Notes: generated by a model not told the origin, from the sequence alone. A stretch of DNA of 64,000 bases from Phoma sp. XZ068 (GCA_004835665.1 RBKR01000008.1:62001-126000), one strand, 5' to 3'. Numbered from the stretch's first letter, positions 51,958 to 63,981 are shown. A program made the numbers and translations.

Positions 51958-54957
51958 ATGCTTGGCGTCAGCCGTAATCATCACGCTCCTTCTCTTTACA
52001 ACAAGTTTCTGTCAACTGCAACTAACAACCAGCGGGCGATGGAAATCCATTCTGACACAGCCACGTTAGCCGCTAGCGTTGGCGGGCCAGACCTGGAGAT
52101 TATGCAATCGATACTGAACGACCTGCAACAGATAAAGAACAAGCCAGAAATTATTAAGCACCTTGAGGAACACATAAAATCTGTGGACACGGCGCTGAGA
52201 TTACTACAAACCGTTGAAGACCAAGACTTGAATCGGATCGACGCATTTGTCGCTGAAAGGTCAAGAACTGCCATTCAAGGCTGCCTACAAGACTGCCATG
52301 ACTTCAAAGCCGAACTTCGGCGTTGGAACCGACATTCAGATGATGGGAGACTATCATGGCGGGATCGAACAAGCATTAGTTTAATCAAACACTGGCAAAT
52401 CAAGGCGATGTCAGACGAGCTCAACACCTGCAGCCTCCTCATAGAATCTATGCTGAGGGCAGTGAGCATGTAAGCCACCACCCTTCACGTTTCTAGTTTA
52501 CTCACGGGTCAAATACTACAAACAGTTACAGCACAATCTCTCATGGCCATACAAACGAGGCTGATGGAGACTTGATTTCAACAGCACAAGTTCAAATCAG
52601 AGGCCGAATGATGACAGTAAAAGGCAGGCTTCAAGAGCTGGCATCTGGCACGAAAGACGATGATGTTTTCATCTCCATCAATAGCAGATTCGAGGCTCTT
52701 GAGGAGCTCCGAAAGTACCAAGGTCAACTTAAGTCCTCAGATATCTGTTCTCACTGTGAAATCGTTGATTGGACAAGGCTCGGTCAGCATGTTGGCATGC
52801 GCAGGGATCTGCAGCTTCCAAACAATGCTGAAGACGCTGGTCGCCTCGATAACCAATGCAGGCTGTGTGAAATGCTGGATTGTATGGGTGAAGCTGATGG
52901 TCACAAAAGAAGACAGTTCGTTCGATCCTGCGTTGCAACGGAATACTTTCTCCCCGGTGGAATAGCTGGAATAAACATAACAGGGCCTCAAGAGAATATA
53001 TCAACTGAGCTTGCTACAATTTTGGTACCGGAAGCTACGCCGATGCACTCCTCGTTGATCTTGGGGGTCCTCCGTCCAGATCAGCTACAGCAGAAATTCG
53101 CTCCTCGCCTGCTTAACCCCTTGTCAATTGATTACAATCTCATTCGGAGTTGGCTTCAATCTTGTGCTCAACACTCCCTCAAGGAATGTTCAATAACCAG
53201 GTCGAAAAATCTTCGAGGGTTTCGCCTGATCCACTGCCGTAACCATCAGGTGGTTCCAGCACCTGCAGGTTGCTCCTATGTTGCTCTATCCTACGTTTGG
53301 GGAAACGCGCAGGCCCTTGATATTTTGGACAAGGATGAAAAGTTCCCTCGCACTGTTAGGGACAGTATGACGGTCACGCTTGCCCTCGGATTCAATTATC
53401 TCTGTAAGTGGATATTGGCTCTCAGCAGTTCCCCCTCCGCACTGTTGAAACCTGTTAAAGTCGCATTTTGGCTGACACAATCTTCTCTCTAGGGGTTGAT
53501 CGATATGTACGCGGGCCTGGCCCTTCTTAGAAACCTACAACTAACCCTTGTGCTAGTGCATTGATCAAGATGACGCTACAGAGAAACATCATCAGATTAG
53601 TAGCATGGACCAGATTTACTCGGAGGCGTCCTTAGCTATCATCGCCGCTGCAGGAGAAGGTCCACACTACGGACTTCCGGGAGTAGGGGGCAGGCCTCGG
53701 AAACTCCAACGTTTCGCGAATATGAAAAATTACCTCATCGTGGAGATGTTTCCCAATATCAGAAGACGTTTACGCGACTTCAAGTGGTCGAGTCGAGCTT
53801 GGACATTACAAGAGGGGTTCCTATCCAAGCGTCGCCTGATATTCGATGACCATCAGGTATCATACGTCTGTGGCCATGGTTATAGGGCGGAGAGTTTTTC
53901 CGACGAAGTTTCGCATCATCGCCTGAACAAAGAATTGGATCTGTCCGGTTTCTTCTCCATGCGCCATATTCGCTCTGGTATTGGGCACTACAAACTGGTG
54001 GAAGAGTTCGTGGAAGAGTACACCACGAGACATCTTTCCCACGAAACAGACGCGCTGAACGCTTGTCTAGGTATTATGAACTCATGGAAGCGCGATAACA
54101 ACGGTCCTGTTTTGTCAAGACGCGCAATTGAGACACATCTCTGGGGTATCATCCTGAGGTCCTCCGCCAGTCTCCTCCTGAACTGGTACCATCCAGAACC
54201 GGCATCCCGACGGCCAGATTTTCCAAGCTGGTCCTGGGCCGGGTGGAAGGGATCAATTCGCTATCTGTCAGGTCTCTCCGATGATGCCGGAAAAATAGAA
54301 GTCAAGGTGTTTGTCAACAACTACGAGTGGAAGACTCTTCGAGCATACATTGGACGCGGTCTATTCGACACGGATGACGATGTCCAGGATACACCGAAGC
54401 TCCTGCAAATCACTGGACAGTGTCTAGATTTTCGTACAGTACATACCGTACCTGTTCTCACGCAAAAGTCTCAAAAAGTCTCGGGCACCTACGTAGTCTT
54501 ACCGATAACCGAGGATATTTTCCAACCATTTCGGGTGTACCTCGACTGCGACAGCTTGGAAGGTTCAGATTTGAACGACTGTGTAGTTCTCGTAGTGCTG
54601 ACCAGTAAGCGGCTTCCACAAGAACGACGCGTCGCCGCAGCGTCGGATATCACGTCGGCCGGGAAAACTCTCCCTCATGATACCTTCGTTCGGGTTTCAT
54701 TTGCAGAGAAGGGTCATTTGGCAATTTTTTGTCTGGTGCTCAAACCGGTAGGAGACAGGTTTAAAAGAATCGGCATTATCACATCAGAGCTTCCCCAGAT
54801 ACCAGGGTGCGACACCTCGAAAGAGATTTTCTGCGACGAAATCGGCTCAACTGCGGTTTCACTGTCAGGATATGATCACAACGACATCTTTCTCAGCCCA
54901 CGGAGGCTTCCTCTTTATCTTCAAACCGCAGTAACACGCACGATGGTGATTGAGTGA
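51958..54957 (+). CDS. HET-domain protein with N-terminal fungal helical domain
   Basis: Four exons (51958-52469, 52526-53403, 53493-53506, 53557-54957) join in phase to 934 residues; an ATG at 52039 would give 907. The third exon is a 14-nt microexon encoding part of WVDRY. Without it the HET motif LWVDRYCIDQDD cannot be formed, so the model is well supported. The N-terminus (about 28-170) resembles the helical Fungal_N-type domain found in front of NLR and related proteins, ending in IKAMSDELNTCSLLIESML. The HET domain (about 420-560) shows YVALSYVWG, the IDQ motif, MDQIYSEASLAIIAAAG and SSRAWTLQEG. The C-terminal 370 residues are unassigned. HET proteins trigger cell death in vegetative incompatibility and defence. 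Confidence 0.9.
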
Positions 54958-55308
54958 AGATCCGAGTGATGAGCCAAGGCATTCGGAAACAAGTATTCGG
55001 TTTGCCTTGGAAGTCTGTGTTTGACTGGATCATGAAACATCGAGTTTGCCTACGTGGATGGTGTCTTGTTTTCTCTCACATTTTAAATCCCACAATATCC
55101 GCATGTAGCAAGCACATGATCCTTAAGTTCAAAGTTCGGCGATCCAATCAAGGAGCTTGTCCAGGTGACTGTCCATACAAGGATTCGGCTCCTTGACTGG
55201 CTGCGAAAGGCTACGCACTGCATATTCCTGCCGGCAATCTATTGCTCAGACGTGCATGTGGCGCTTTAGAACATCCAAAAATTGCGGCATTAGTCACAAC
55301 TATTCCTA
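54958..55308. other. Convergent 3' intergenic gap
   Basis: 351 bp between the stop of the HET gene and the stop of the convergent P450 gene. Only short frames are seen; it should hold both 3' UTRs. Confidence 0.4.
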
Positions 55309-56959
55309 TCAATCCTGTCCACGTTCTGTGACAAGCACCCACAACTGCTCCTGCACAAAGATACCATTATAGTTCGTAGACTTCCAAGGATTATCAGGCT
55401 GAGCAAGTGCCCAATCAAAATGACGCATGAACTGTGAAGTAGTAAGCTAAGTGACTGGGTGTTCTTACGAGTAGACTTACCTCAAAGATCACCTTCGTGA
55501 TCTCCAGCCATGCGATAGGCTTCCCAAGACACTGATACTTTCCATACCCAAAAATCAATTCAGTGGTGCGGCGCATGGCAGTCAACTTCTCTTCATTCGC
55601 CCTGTTCTCTTCGAGCAGCCAGCGCTCGGGTCTGAAGTAATCGGCATCCTCGCCAAACATCGCTTTGTCGTGATGCACACCCCATGCATTGTAGCTGATA
55701 TCTGTGCCGCCTGGGAGATAATACTGCTTACCATCGACAGTGACGTGATCACCTCCTTTTGGTACTTTTTTAGGAACAACATCGGTTACGGGAGGGAAGA
55801 TTCGTAGACCTTCTCGAACGACGGCCTGTAGATATGGGAGGGTCTTGAGAGCAGTGTCTTGGATGATGCTTGGTGCGGCAGGGGCTGTGCCTGATTGTAC
55901 AGCAGCATCGACTTCAGCCTGCAGACGGCGATAGACGCGTGAATGAGTAATAAGGTAGAGCATAGTCGACCTGATAGCTGTGGCAGTAGTGTCAGACCCG
56001 GCCAGGATTTGCAACACAGCTTCTGCGAAGAGATCTTCCTTCGAGAGTCCGTGGTGTATGAACGATGCCAACATGTCGGAGCGACCTTGGGTTGACTTCT
56101 CAAGCCTTGAATCGATGAGCTTGCGAGCCACCCCCATCATGTTACCGAAGCCGGTTTTGTCAGTTTCCGATGGTCCAAGTAGGCGAGCAATTGGAGGCCA
56201 TTGCAAATACTTCGTCAAACCAAGTGCAACTGATATCGTGACAATCGAAAGGCCTTGTTCGCCTGACTTGATATAGTCGTTCAGATCGGCATCAGCTTGG
56301 ATGTCACCAAATGCTTCGCCAAAGCCAATAGTACTAATGACATCGAGAGTGAAGTACTGAACCTTGCGCGCAAGATCCATTGGCTTTGAGTCTGTCGACG
56401 TGGATATGTACTTGCTGCGGATCAAGGCAAGCAGCTCTTGCAGTCGTCCATCAATGTCCGGCTCTAGAGACAGGTTCTCTTTTCCAGAATAGCCAGAGGC
56501 CATCTGCTGTCTACGCTTGGTGTGCTTCTCTTCATCGAGTTGGCTGAAGACATGGTCTCTGCCAGGCTCGACGCGAGTCGAAGCATTGAACCAATAAGAA
56601 CGAGTGTACGGCGAGCGAACAGCGTTCATATGCGCGAGCAGCTCAGGCGACGAAGTAATCAACTCATTGGGTCCCACTCGTGCGATCGGACCTATGCAAG
56701 TATCAGCATGTCATGCTTTTGTGCAACCACGGCGCTAATGGAACCACTCACCGTACTTGTCGTTCACTTCTTTGTACGCGAGATGCGTGTGCAAACCCAG
56801 AATCACACGCGAGTGCCAAAACTCGGACCACCCAGTGCTAAAAGGCCCGTTGAAGTGCCGGAGGCGGTCATACCTGCGAAACTTGCTCGCCAGATAGACA
56901 AAGAAGACGGCAAGTAGCAGCAGCCACCGAAGTGCGTAGAGCTGGGCAAAAAGCGCCAT
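55309..56959 (-). CDS. Cytochrome P450 (pisatin-demethylase-like class)
   Basis: Three exons (56959-56752, 56691-55481, 55431-55309) with introns of 60 and 49 bp join in phase to 513 residues. The last exon is only 41 codons and was found by following the splice acceptor at 55432. The start at 56959 (MALFAQLYALRWLLLL) places the membrane anchor first. Landmarks: I-helix ILAGSDTTATA, EGLR (ExxR) followed by IFPPVTD, FRPERW, and the haem loop FGYGKYQCLG with Cys about 457. The sequence style resembles CYP57/CYP68-like detoxifying or biosynthetic P450s. It is head to head with a LaeA-like methyltransferase (364 bp apart), suggesting a shared small-molecule pathway. Confidence 0.9.
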
Positions 56960-57323
56960 AGTGGGCCAAAGGAAGGCGAGGGAAGAGGAGTCTCTTTCAA
57001 ACCCCACATCATGGCAGCTTTCTACGTCTTAAAGGCTGCCATGCTGTCACGGCCTCGTTCAAGTGGGGTTGCAAGCTCTGGGCGTGGCCGTCTTGGGTGA
57101 AAGGCCCGTGCCGCGCCTGTCCCGTCAGTTCCCCAAGCCGTGCGGGGCGGAGGTTCATCCCTTGTCAACCACCACCAGAGGTTTTTGGTAGGATCCCACA
57201 CCATGGGTCAATCGATTACTGCGCCGCATTGTTGCATGGAAATCCTCCCGCCTCCAGTACTTAAATGTGACCGCCCCGATGCAAATTGCGGCTCTTTGAT
57301 CTTTCTCTTATTTATTTTTCGCA
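56960..57323. promoter_or_regulatory. Bidirectional promoter, P450 / methyltransferase
   Basis: 364 bp between the divergent start codons. The sequence has GC-rich segments (about 57060-57150), but no single motif could be named with confidence. Confidence 0.4.
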
Positions 57324-58662
57324 ATGAGTGATGATCAGGCCACCGTCACTGTCGCTGTCGACGTAAGCGCTCGTGATGCATGGTTCTAGTAGTTGTGCTT
57401 GCTGAAAATTCGCAGACAGATGCAGACTCGACTTACGATGAGAACGATGCGTATGTGTCCTTGATGTGACTTGAACTGTAGTCTGAGATGTTTGCAGGCA
57501 AAGTTATGCGACATCCCTGTCGTCCAGCGTTGAGAAATACAAGTGGGAGAATGGGCGTCGTTATCACAGCTATCGTGAAGGAGGTTGCACGCCTGAACCC
57601 CACCACAATCGAAACCTAGCTGATGATCACAGCGTACAACTTCCCCAATGACGAAAAAGAGCAGGACCGATTGGACATGAACCATCACATGATTTTACTA
57701 CTTCTAGACGATAAATTGCATTTCACTGAGCTTCCAGAAGATGGAGCGATCCGTATACTTGACATTGGAACAGGGACTGGCATATGGGCGATGGACATGG
57801 GCGACAAATACCCAAACGCGACTGTGATCGGAAATGAATTGAGCCCAATTCAGCCAAGATGGTAAATTGTGTTCAGTAAGAGCGTTAGTTGGAGCTGACA
57901 GTGTAGAAGGGTGCCTCCGAATGTACAGTTCGAGATCGATGACGCTGAGAGTCCGTGGCCACCTCGAGAGCCATTCGATTTTATCCATATCCGTTACATG
58001 CTTGCTAGCATACAAGACTGGCCTAAGCTTCTGCGCCAGTCTTATGAGTGAGTTTGCACCTATCGACCTGCTTTTGCATGATTCTTGAAACTGAACTGGC
58101 CAGAAATCTTGCTCCGGGCGGTTGGATCGAACTTCAGGACTTCCATACGAGGGCATATAGTGAGGATGGGAGTGCCACGGAAGACAACAAGGTCGTTGAA
58201 TTCTGTAGAGTGTTCAACGAAGCCTGCGACAAGATGGGACGTGACGGATCACCTGGCCGACAGCTGAAGGGCTGGGTTGAAGACGCTGGCTTCACCAACG
58301 TACACCATGATGTCCGCAAAGTTCCAATCGGCACATGGGCAAGGGACAAGAAGCTGGTCAGTACAGCCACTGCATGCAACAGTGACATCGCGCTGACAAG
58401 CACCTAGAAACAAATCGGCGCCATATTCCAATTGAATATGGAGGAGCTCTTAGAGGCTGCACTCATGGGCTTGCTGATTCGGGTTGAGAACTGGCAACCA
58501 GACGAAGTCAACGTTTTCATTGCGCAAATTAGAGCAGCGTTGCGGGACCGAACGGTGCATCTTCTGGAAGAATTGTGAGTACTACCAAGTGAATTCATTT
58601 ACTGAGTGTTCGCTGACCCGTGACCTAGCCACACCGTGTGGGCTCAGAAACCTGGGAGCTAG
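57324..58662 (+). CDS. LaeA-like SAM-dependent methyltransferase
   Basis: Eight exons join in phase to 326 residues: 57324-57362, 57416-57450, 57498-57583, 57633-57861, 57910-58047, 58104-58356, 58408-58574 and 58629-58662. The seven introns are 47-56 bp. The N-terminal exons encode an acidic leader (MSDDQATVTVAVD) and YKWENGRRYHSYREG, which is characteristic of the family. The SAM motif I is ILDIGTGTGIWAMDMGD, followed by GNELSPIQPRWVPPNVQFEIDD and FDFIHIRYM. The last exon encodes FHTVWAQKPGS, the usual kind of ending. These TAM-type methyltransferases include the velvet-partner LaeA but mostly act on small molecules or unknown targets. Given the divergent P450, small-molecule methylation is plausible; it is not claimed to be LaeA itself. 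Confidence 0.9.
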
Positions 58663-58802
58663 CAGGATAAGGAATTTTTCGTACAGGACATGGACCTCGG
58701 TATGGTGAAAACAACTGTACTCGGCCGGGCTTTGTCAACAGCATAGACACAATCCTTGATTTGACATGATGCTGTCATCAATCTCAGCCTTTCGTACCAT
58801 CA

Positions 58803-59310
58803 CTAGTTGTGAATACCACTTACATCACCCCAGCCGGCGTCTTCCTGAAAGACCTCCTTGTTAGACCGAAACTCCTCGCCGCTGCACTCGTGACAAGCCC
58901 AGCGTTCAGGTGACTTGAAACTATCTCCGTTCTCGAAATGCCTGCTCCAAGTGGGGCATGCTGTTGGCGATAGGTACTGGCAGCAACGGCTGGTCGTCGG
59001 TCCAATACAATCTGGGCCCGTTGACAACGACAATGCCTTGTTGCCTTAAGCGCCGCCACTTGGCTTTTCCCGCGCGGTTGCAGTGACAGAGGTAATAAAC
59101 AACGAGCAGTATCTGCAGCAACATGATACCGGCAACCGTAAAGAGGACGAGCAAAAGCTCAAGGTCGGTGGACGAGTCGATGACAGCCATGACAGTTGAT
59201 CTGAGCATCTGTAGGGCGAATGTGGAGAAAGGTGGAGTCGAATCTGATGTGGTTGATATATCAACACCGCGTGGGGGACTGTGTGTGAGAAAGCGCTTCA
59301 CCAGGGACAT
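58803..59310 (-). pseudogene. Small membrane protein gene with an apparent one-base frameshift
   Basis: From the ATG at 59310 a 129-residue frame runs MSLVKRFLTHSPPRG..., with a strong transmembrane segment (LELLLVLFTVAGIMLLQILLVVYYL, positions about 51-75). A basic stretch (KAKWRRLRQQG) follows. The frame stops soon after MPHLEQ. Deleting one G in GCAGGCAT (near 58940-58945) would continue as LEQHFENGDSFKSPERW and a CHEC motif to a stop at 58803. The composite looks like one single-pass protein with a cytosolic tail. This may be a true mutation or a sequence error. No family was recognised. Confidence 0.45.
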
Positions 59311-59375
59311 TATTTGTACTTCGCCCCCACACAGCAAACGCCTGCAAGTGAAAGTGCCCATCGCCCTCCCCCTCA

Positions 59376-59660
59376 TCAAGCCCTATCATACGCCTCCCCG
59401 AGCTCCGCATAAAACCCGCTCCTCTTCCTCGCCGCATTGCGCTCCCACCGCGCCTTCTCCTCCCTCCTTCTCCGCTCTTTAGCGCGCTTCTGCACGTCGC
59501 TCTGCATCTCGATCCACTCGTCTTTAGGTCTTGATCTCTGCTTCTTTTTGTGGTTTTCCAACAACTGTTGAAAGAGCTTGGGAATGCCAAGGAAGTAGAA
59601 GAGGATGAAGTTGCCAATGAGGATGCTTGAGATGAGGAGGAAGACAAGGGCGGTTCTCAT
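59376..59660 (-). CDS. Small single-pass membrane protein
   Basis: The ATG at 59660 gives 94 residues. A hydrophobic N-terminal segment (MRTALVFLLISSILIGNFI, with continuation to about residue 27) is followed by a highly charged helical tail rich in Lys, Arg and Glu (KRAKERRRREEKARWERN). The layout suits a short tail-exposed membrane protein. The frame is open further upstream to about 59849, but that part lacks coding character, so the inner ATG is preferred. No family recognised. Confidence 0.55.
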   Translation of the reverse strand: MRTALVFLLISSILIGNFILFYFLGIPKLFQQLLENHKKKQRSRPKDEWIEMQSDVQKRAKERRRREEKARWERNAARKRSGFYAELGEAYDRA

Positions 59661-60813
59661 GACTGTAGTGACGACAGGGGTGCGTGGGGTAACAGGTTTC
59701 GTGGTAAAAGTTAATGTTTTCAACGAGTGAAGAAAAGAGTGTTGTCGTTCGCAAGTCTGGGATTGATGTCCTGTTGTGCGAAGTCGATGGAGAGGTCCGT
59801 GGTCGCCAGGTACGGTACCGATTCGGCAAGCCAAGATGACGTAAGGCAAATCCCAAACACCATTACTAACTCCAAATCATATACATTTAGCTATATATAC
59901 AAAAGTAGTATATAAAATAATACAGTAAATATTAGAGTACGCATATTGTGTTTCGAAATCCTCTGTTTATACTTTAATGTGTAACCTAGAAAATCTACAT
60001 CTTGAATTCTAGTGCAAGACCACAAATCAATACACAGAAGTAAACCAACATATATAAACCACGAACTACCTTAATATCTATGCCCCTCTATCCGAAGTAT
60101 CCATGTCTATCGCTTCCCTACCTCTACATCCTCCCCGTGCCCTGCAGAACCCGCAAACCTTCAAAATCTACTCTTACAATTACAGGTTCAGAATATACAT
60201 TCAATTCATTATTGGCATATTCATCTCTTATAAAATGCAGTCTTTCCTTTTCCTGCACTCTCACCCTTTATTGCTCTCCCATCCAGTGCTCCCTCATCCA
60301 GTGCTCCCTCATCCAGTGCTCCCTCATCCAGTGCTCCCTCATCCAGTGCTCCCTCATCCAGTGCTCCCACATCCATCCCATCCGCCCCCCCCCCCTTATC
60401 CTAAATGCGCACTCAACCCAACCCATATCCACCCAACCGCGTCCACACCCCTCGGAAAGTCCTCTGAAGCACTCACAAGCCGCGCTAGATCACGCTCCTA
60501 GCACTCAACATAGGACTGTTCAGCATACACGCGCACCGAAGCCTAAAAGCACTCCGCGATCAGCCTTGTGTGAATAACAAGTGAAATAAATGAGCACTAG
60601 GCGGGGGATAACCCGCCTAGACGACGCAATGTCATGGATCAGAGCAGAGGATATACATCTATTATTAGGTCATCTTTAATCTTTCATCTAGGAATACTTG
60701 ATCTTCCTCTCCCCTTCTACTTCCCTTCCACTTCCTTTCCACTTCCCTTCCACCCACCCCAAACACGCTCCTCCCCACCGCCCTACACCTCCATCTCACC
60801 ACTTCCACCCCAT
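59661..60813. other. Intergenic with minisatellite and pyrimidine tracts
   Basis: An AT-rich portion (about 59880-60070) is followed by a C/T-rich portion carrying a 15-bp minisatellite (60271-60375), a poly-C run at about 60385-60396 and CTTCC-type repeats at 60715-60760. Long frames across the repeat are products of the repeat and not genes. Confidence 0.5.
60271..60375. repeat. 15-bp tandem minisatellite (GTGCTCCCTCATCCA)
   Basis: Five perfect tandem copies of GTGCTCCCTCATCCA (60286-60360) are flanked by one imperfect copy on each side (TTGCTCTCCCATCCA at 60271 and GTGCTCCCACATCCA at 60361). It lies about 450 bp downstream of the PX-domain gene's stop codon. No function is implied; copy number is likely variable between strains. 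Confidence 0.9.
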
Positions 60814-63800
60814 CTACTGCGCAAGCACACTCCTCAACATAGCCAAGAAACTGGGATGTAGTTTCTTTATCTCCTCGATCGCGGGTTTCTTGGGCTCACC
60901 CGCCCTCCTCTTGAGTTTCTCGGCTGTGCGCGCGCGGTTCTTGCGCTCGGCTTCGATGGGGTCGTCGTCGTCTTCGAAGTCTTCTTCTTCGTCGGAGTCG
61001 GTGGCGTCGTCGTCGAGTTCGAGGTCTTGGAGGTCGAGCTGGATTGTGTTAGTACTTGTTGAGACATGTATGGGTGAACTTTGTGTAGGGGGACGAACCT
61101 CATTAAGTCCAAAGTCGCTGCTCTTGAAGCCGGCCATGCCGCCGAGGACGACGTCGGGCTCGTCGCCGGCACTGGCCATCTTTTGCCGCGTCTTGTCTTG
61201 GTGCCACTTCTTGCGGGCGGTTTGCCACTTGATGAGGCTGTTGATTTCCCTGATGGCTTTCCGTCTGTCGATGGTGTTCGAGTCCATGCCCCCTTGGAAC
61301 AGCGCATTCATGTCGAGCTTGCCGCCACCGCCGGGGCCGTGGCGCAGGAACTCGAGAATGCCTTCAAGCCAGCCCATGAGCTGATCGAAGAGGCCATTGT
61401 CGTGAATGTGAACCTCATGTACGAACTTGTAGAAGTTGTCTTCGTGGCGCGCGCAGAGGTCGATGAAAGCCTGAACGGTCTGATTGGGGTCTGCAGAGAC
61501 TTCCTGGCGTTGGCAAGCTTCAATGGTCCTGATCGTGTCATCGACAAACATGGCGAAGTCAGTGATGCTGTTGTAGACATTCGCAGACTTGTAAACGCGG
61601 ACAAGGGGCTCGTAGAAGATGGTGAAGAGGTCGCGGAAGAGTTGGAGGGTGGTAGGCTAGAATTGTTAGTCAATCTTCTTTTGGTAATGAGCATTCTATG
61701 CTTACCTCCTCGATGATCTGGAGCATCATCAGCTTGTCTCGCTGTCGCAGACACAGCTTGAGGTACTGCTTGAGATGCGCAAAGAGCTCGGCGCCCTGCT
61801 TCAAATCCTTGTCAATCTGACCAGACGCATTAGTAAGGACGCTATTAACGCTGCGACCGCTATTCTTTCTGCTGTAACGACTGGTCGGTCTCACATTTTC
61901 GACCGCGTTATTCCATGCAACGTAGGCATTGAAGACCTTCTCCACCTGCTGGGAGCTCAATTCCGGCTGGAAGAAGTCGGATCGCAGGACTGTCACAACA
62001 ATGTCGACCTGCTCACTGTCCGCCTCTTGCCGAAGTATCTGCTTGACATCTTCGTCGGCCTCGACGTAGGCTTTGATCTTTGCACACAAGACTTCGTCCT
62101 TGATCTTGGTGGAGCCGAGGGTGTCGATCGTCTTCTGCACAGAATTAACGCCATCGTTGATGGCCATACCAAAGATGCGCTGAAGCAACGACCTTGCGCC
62201 AAACGGCTGTGCAAGGAAAAGATCAAGCACTCCGCTCATTACCGCTGCCGGATTGGCGATCCTGATGACGTTCTTAAGCACGCCGTATGGTACGAGCGAG
62301 TGTATGCGTTTCGCCTGCGCAAAGAGCTCCGGTGAGTTGTCTTCGGCCAAGAAAAGGTGGTAGATGGTAGCTGCCACTTCTATCCGCAGCCACTCTGCAA
62401 ACTTCTGATACTCTGGCTTCAGCTGGGATATCGAGTTCTTCACCCTGATTTCCTGGAAGAGGTGCGAGAGACCGTTTCTCTCAACGATTTCCCGCCTGAA
62501 CTTCTCCATGTGGATGTCCAGCTCGGCAGCACGTTTCCGTGCTACTTCGTAAAACTGTTTTTGCTCTTGTATGCGCTTCTCGTCCATGACCATACGCCTC
62601 TCGATGTCCTCCATCTCTTCCTCGTTGACTTCGATGGGATCATGTGTCAGGAAGTCAGTCATAGCGTTTGATCGTGCGATCCGCTCGTTATTCAGGAACG
62701 ACCGGAGGAAAGCCCGCAGCGAGACACGCTGCTCCTCGCGGTAGAGAGTGCGTGGTGGCTGGTAAGCAAAGCCCTCTCCTGACGCACGAGGAGATCGTGA
62801 CCCTCGCACTCCGAGTGATGTCTGTGAAGCATTCTTCTTGTGACCGCCACCCCAGAGGTAACTTCGCAAGCCTCCACCGCCGCCATCGCTCTTCTCGTAT
62901 GCTTCTGGAGGCGGCCCTTGTGTCGACACTGAGGAGATGGAGCTGGCATCATCATCGTCTTTGCCAGAACTGAGGATGGAATCCTTCTTGTTCTTGCGAG
63001 GGAGTGGAGGGAGTACTTTTCCGGGAAGCTCAAGGCGTATCCGCTTGTGAAGGTTGACAAAGTCCTGGTATCGTCGCCCGACGTAGACTTCTCGGTCGTC
63101 ACTTTGCTTGACTCTGATGAGGTATTCCTGCAATACGTTAGCTTAGATTCACCAGGTTTCGTAACATTGTCCTACCGCGTGTGTATGATAGCGGAGGTGC
63201 TTCTTCACTGATGTGGTTCGCACGCCGGCAACGTTAACATCCCAGCCGTTAATGAAATGCCCGCTTGGTGCGTTCATGTGTAGGCCCTGCTCGTTTGCAC
63301 CGCGCTCGACAATCTCCATTTCAGAAAAGCGTATCCTCTCCTCGTAGCCAGATGCGGTGGGGATACCGGAGACCATCATGAGCTCGACCAGCTTCTCTGC
63401 TTTCAGCGCCAGTTTCCTTCGCTTTGTTTCTTCGAGGCGGTCTTCTGACGATGAGATGTCTTTGCTTGCGAATGATTCGAGAAACTACAGAAAATCGCGC
63501 CGGTCAGCCTTCCCTCTCAGTGTCTAGGATGATTTCACCACTCACCACTTGCAGCTTGTCTTGCCAGAACTCCTTCTCCTTGGCCTTGTCTAGGAACGGG
63601 AAGTTTCGCACATGGTGGACGAATATGTAGCGCAGCAGCGGGAGCTCCGAGTCTTCTGGCGCGACTTCGCCGGCGTCTGAGCGGAAGGGTGCGCCGAAGC
63701 GCTTGAGGGCGGTGGGTGACGAGAGCTCGGAGATTTCGTATTGTGTTTGCTGGGAGATGAGTTCGCGCTTGAGGTCTATGCGTGTGTGAGCGTGTAGTTG

Positions 63801-63981
63801 TGTGTTGGGGGCTGTTCTGCTGCTTACAGTGTTCCTGCTTGCCGGTCAAGATGGAGCCCTCTGGCGGCAGCGACAAGGTCGAGGCCATTGTGTAGTTTGT
63901 GTCAGCCCGCTGAGCGGCAGGCCGCCCTGTACCTGCAGCTTGGGGTTCACCAAAGTGGGAGACCGAGGGCTGGTTGTCCAT
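60814..63981 (-). CDS. PX-domain protein with DUF3818/PXB regions (yeast YPR097W-like)
   Basis: Six exons (63981-63828, 63775-63546, 63484-63176, 63127-61706, 61656-61099, 61038-60814) with introns of 52, 61, 48, 49 and 60 bp join in phase to 965 residues. The last intron is in frame and has a TACTAAC branch site. The N-terminal region (about 52-160) is PXB-like (LKRELISQQTQYEISELSSP). A PX domain follows around 200-300 (WDVNVAGVRTTSVKKHLRY...VYVGRRYQDFVNLHKRI...LPPLPRK), and PX binds phosphoinositides. The long helical DUF3818 region comes next, and the C-terminus is acidic then basic. Yeast YPR097W relatives act in lipid handling and membrane contact; this is family knowledge. The start ATG lies 20 bases from the right edge, so the gene appears complete but its promoter is outside. 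Confidence 0.9.

Noticed and set aside
57324..58662. Calling the methyltransferase LaeA itself
   Set aside because: The family has many paralogues per fungal genome; the neighbours and sequence do not single this one out as the global regulator.
60271..60375. Possible CRISPR array
   Set aside because: The repeats are directly tandem without spacers and the genome is fungal.
60080..60577. Long overlapping frames with repeated pentapeptides
   Set aside because: They arise from the 15-bp minisatellite, whose unit is divisible by three; no homology and no plausible flanks.
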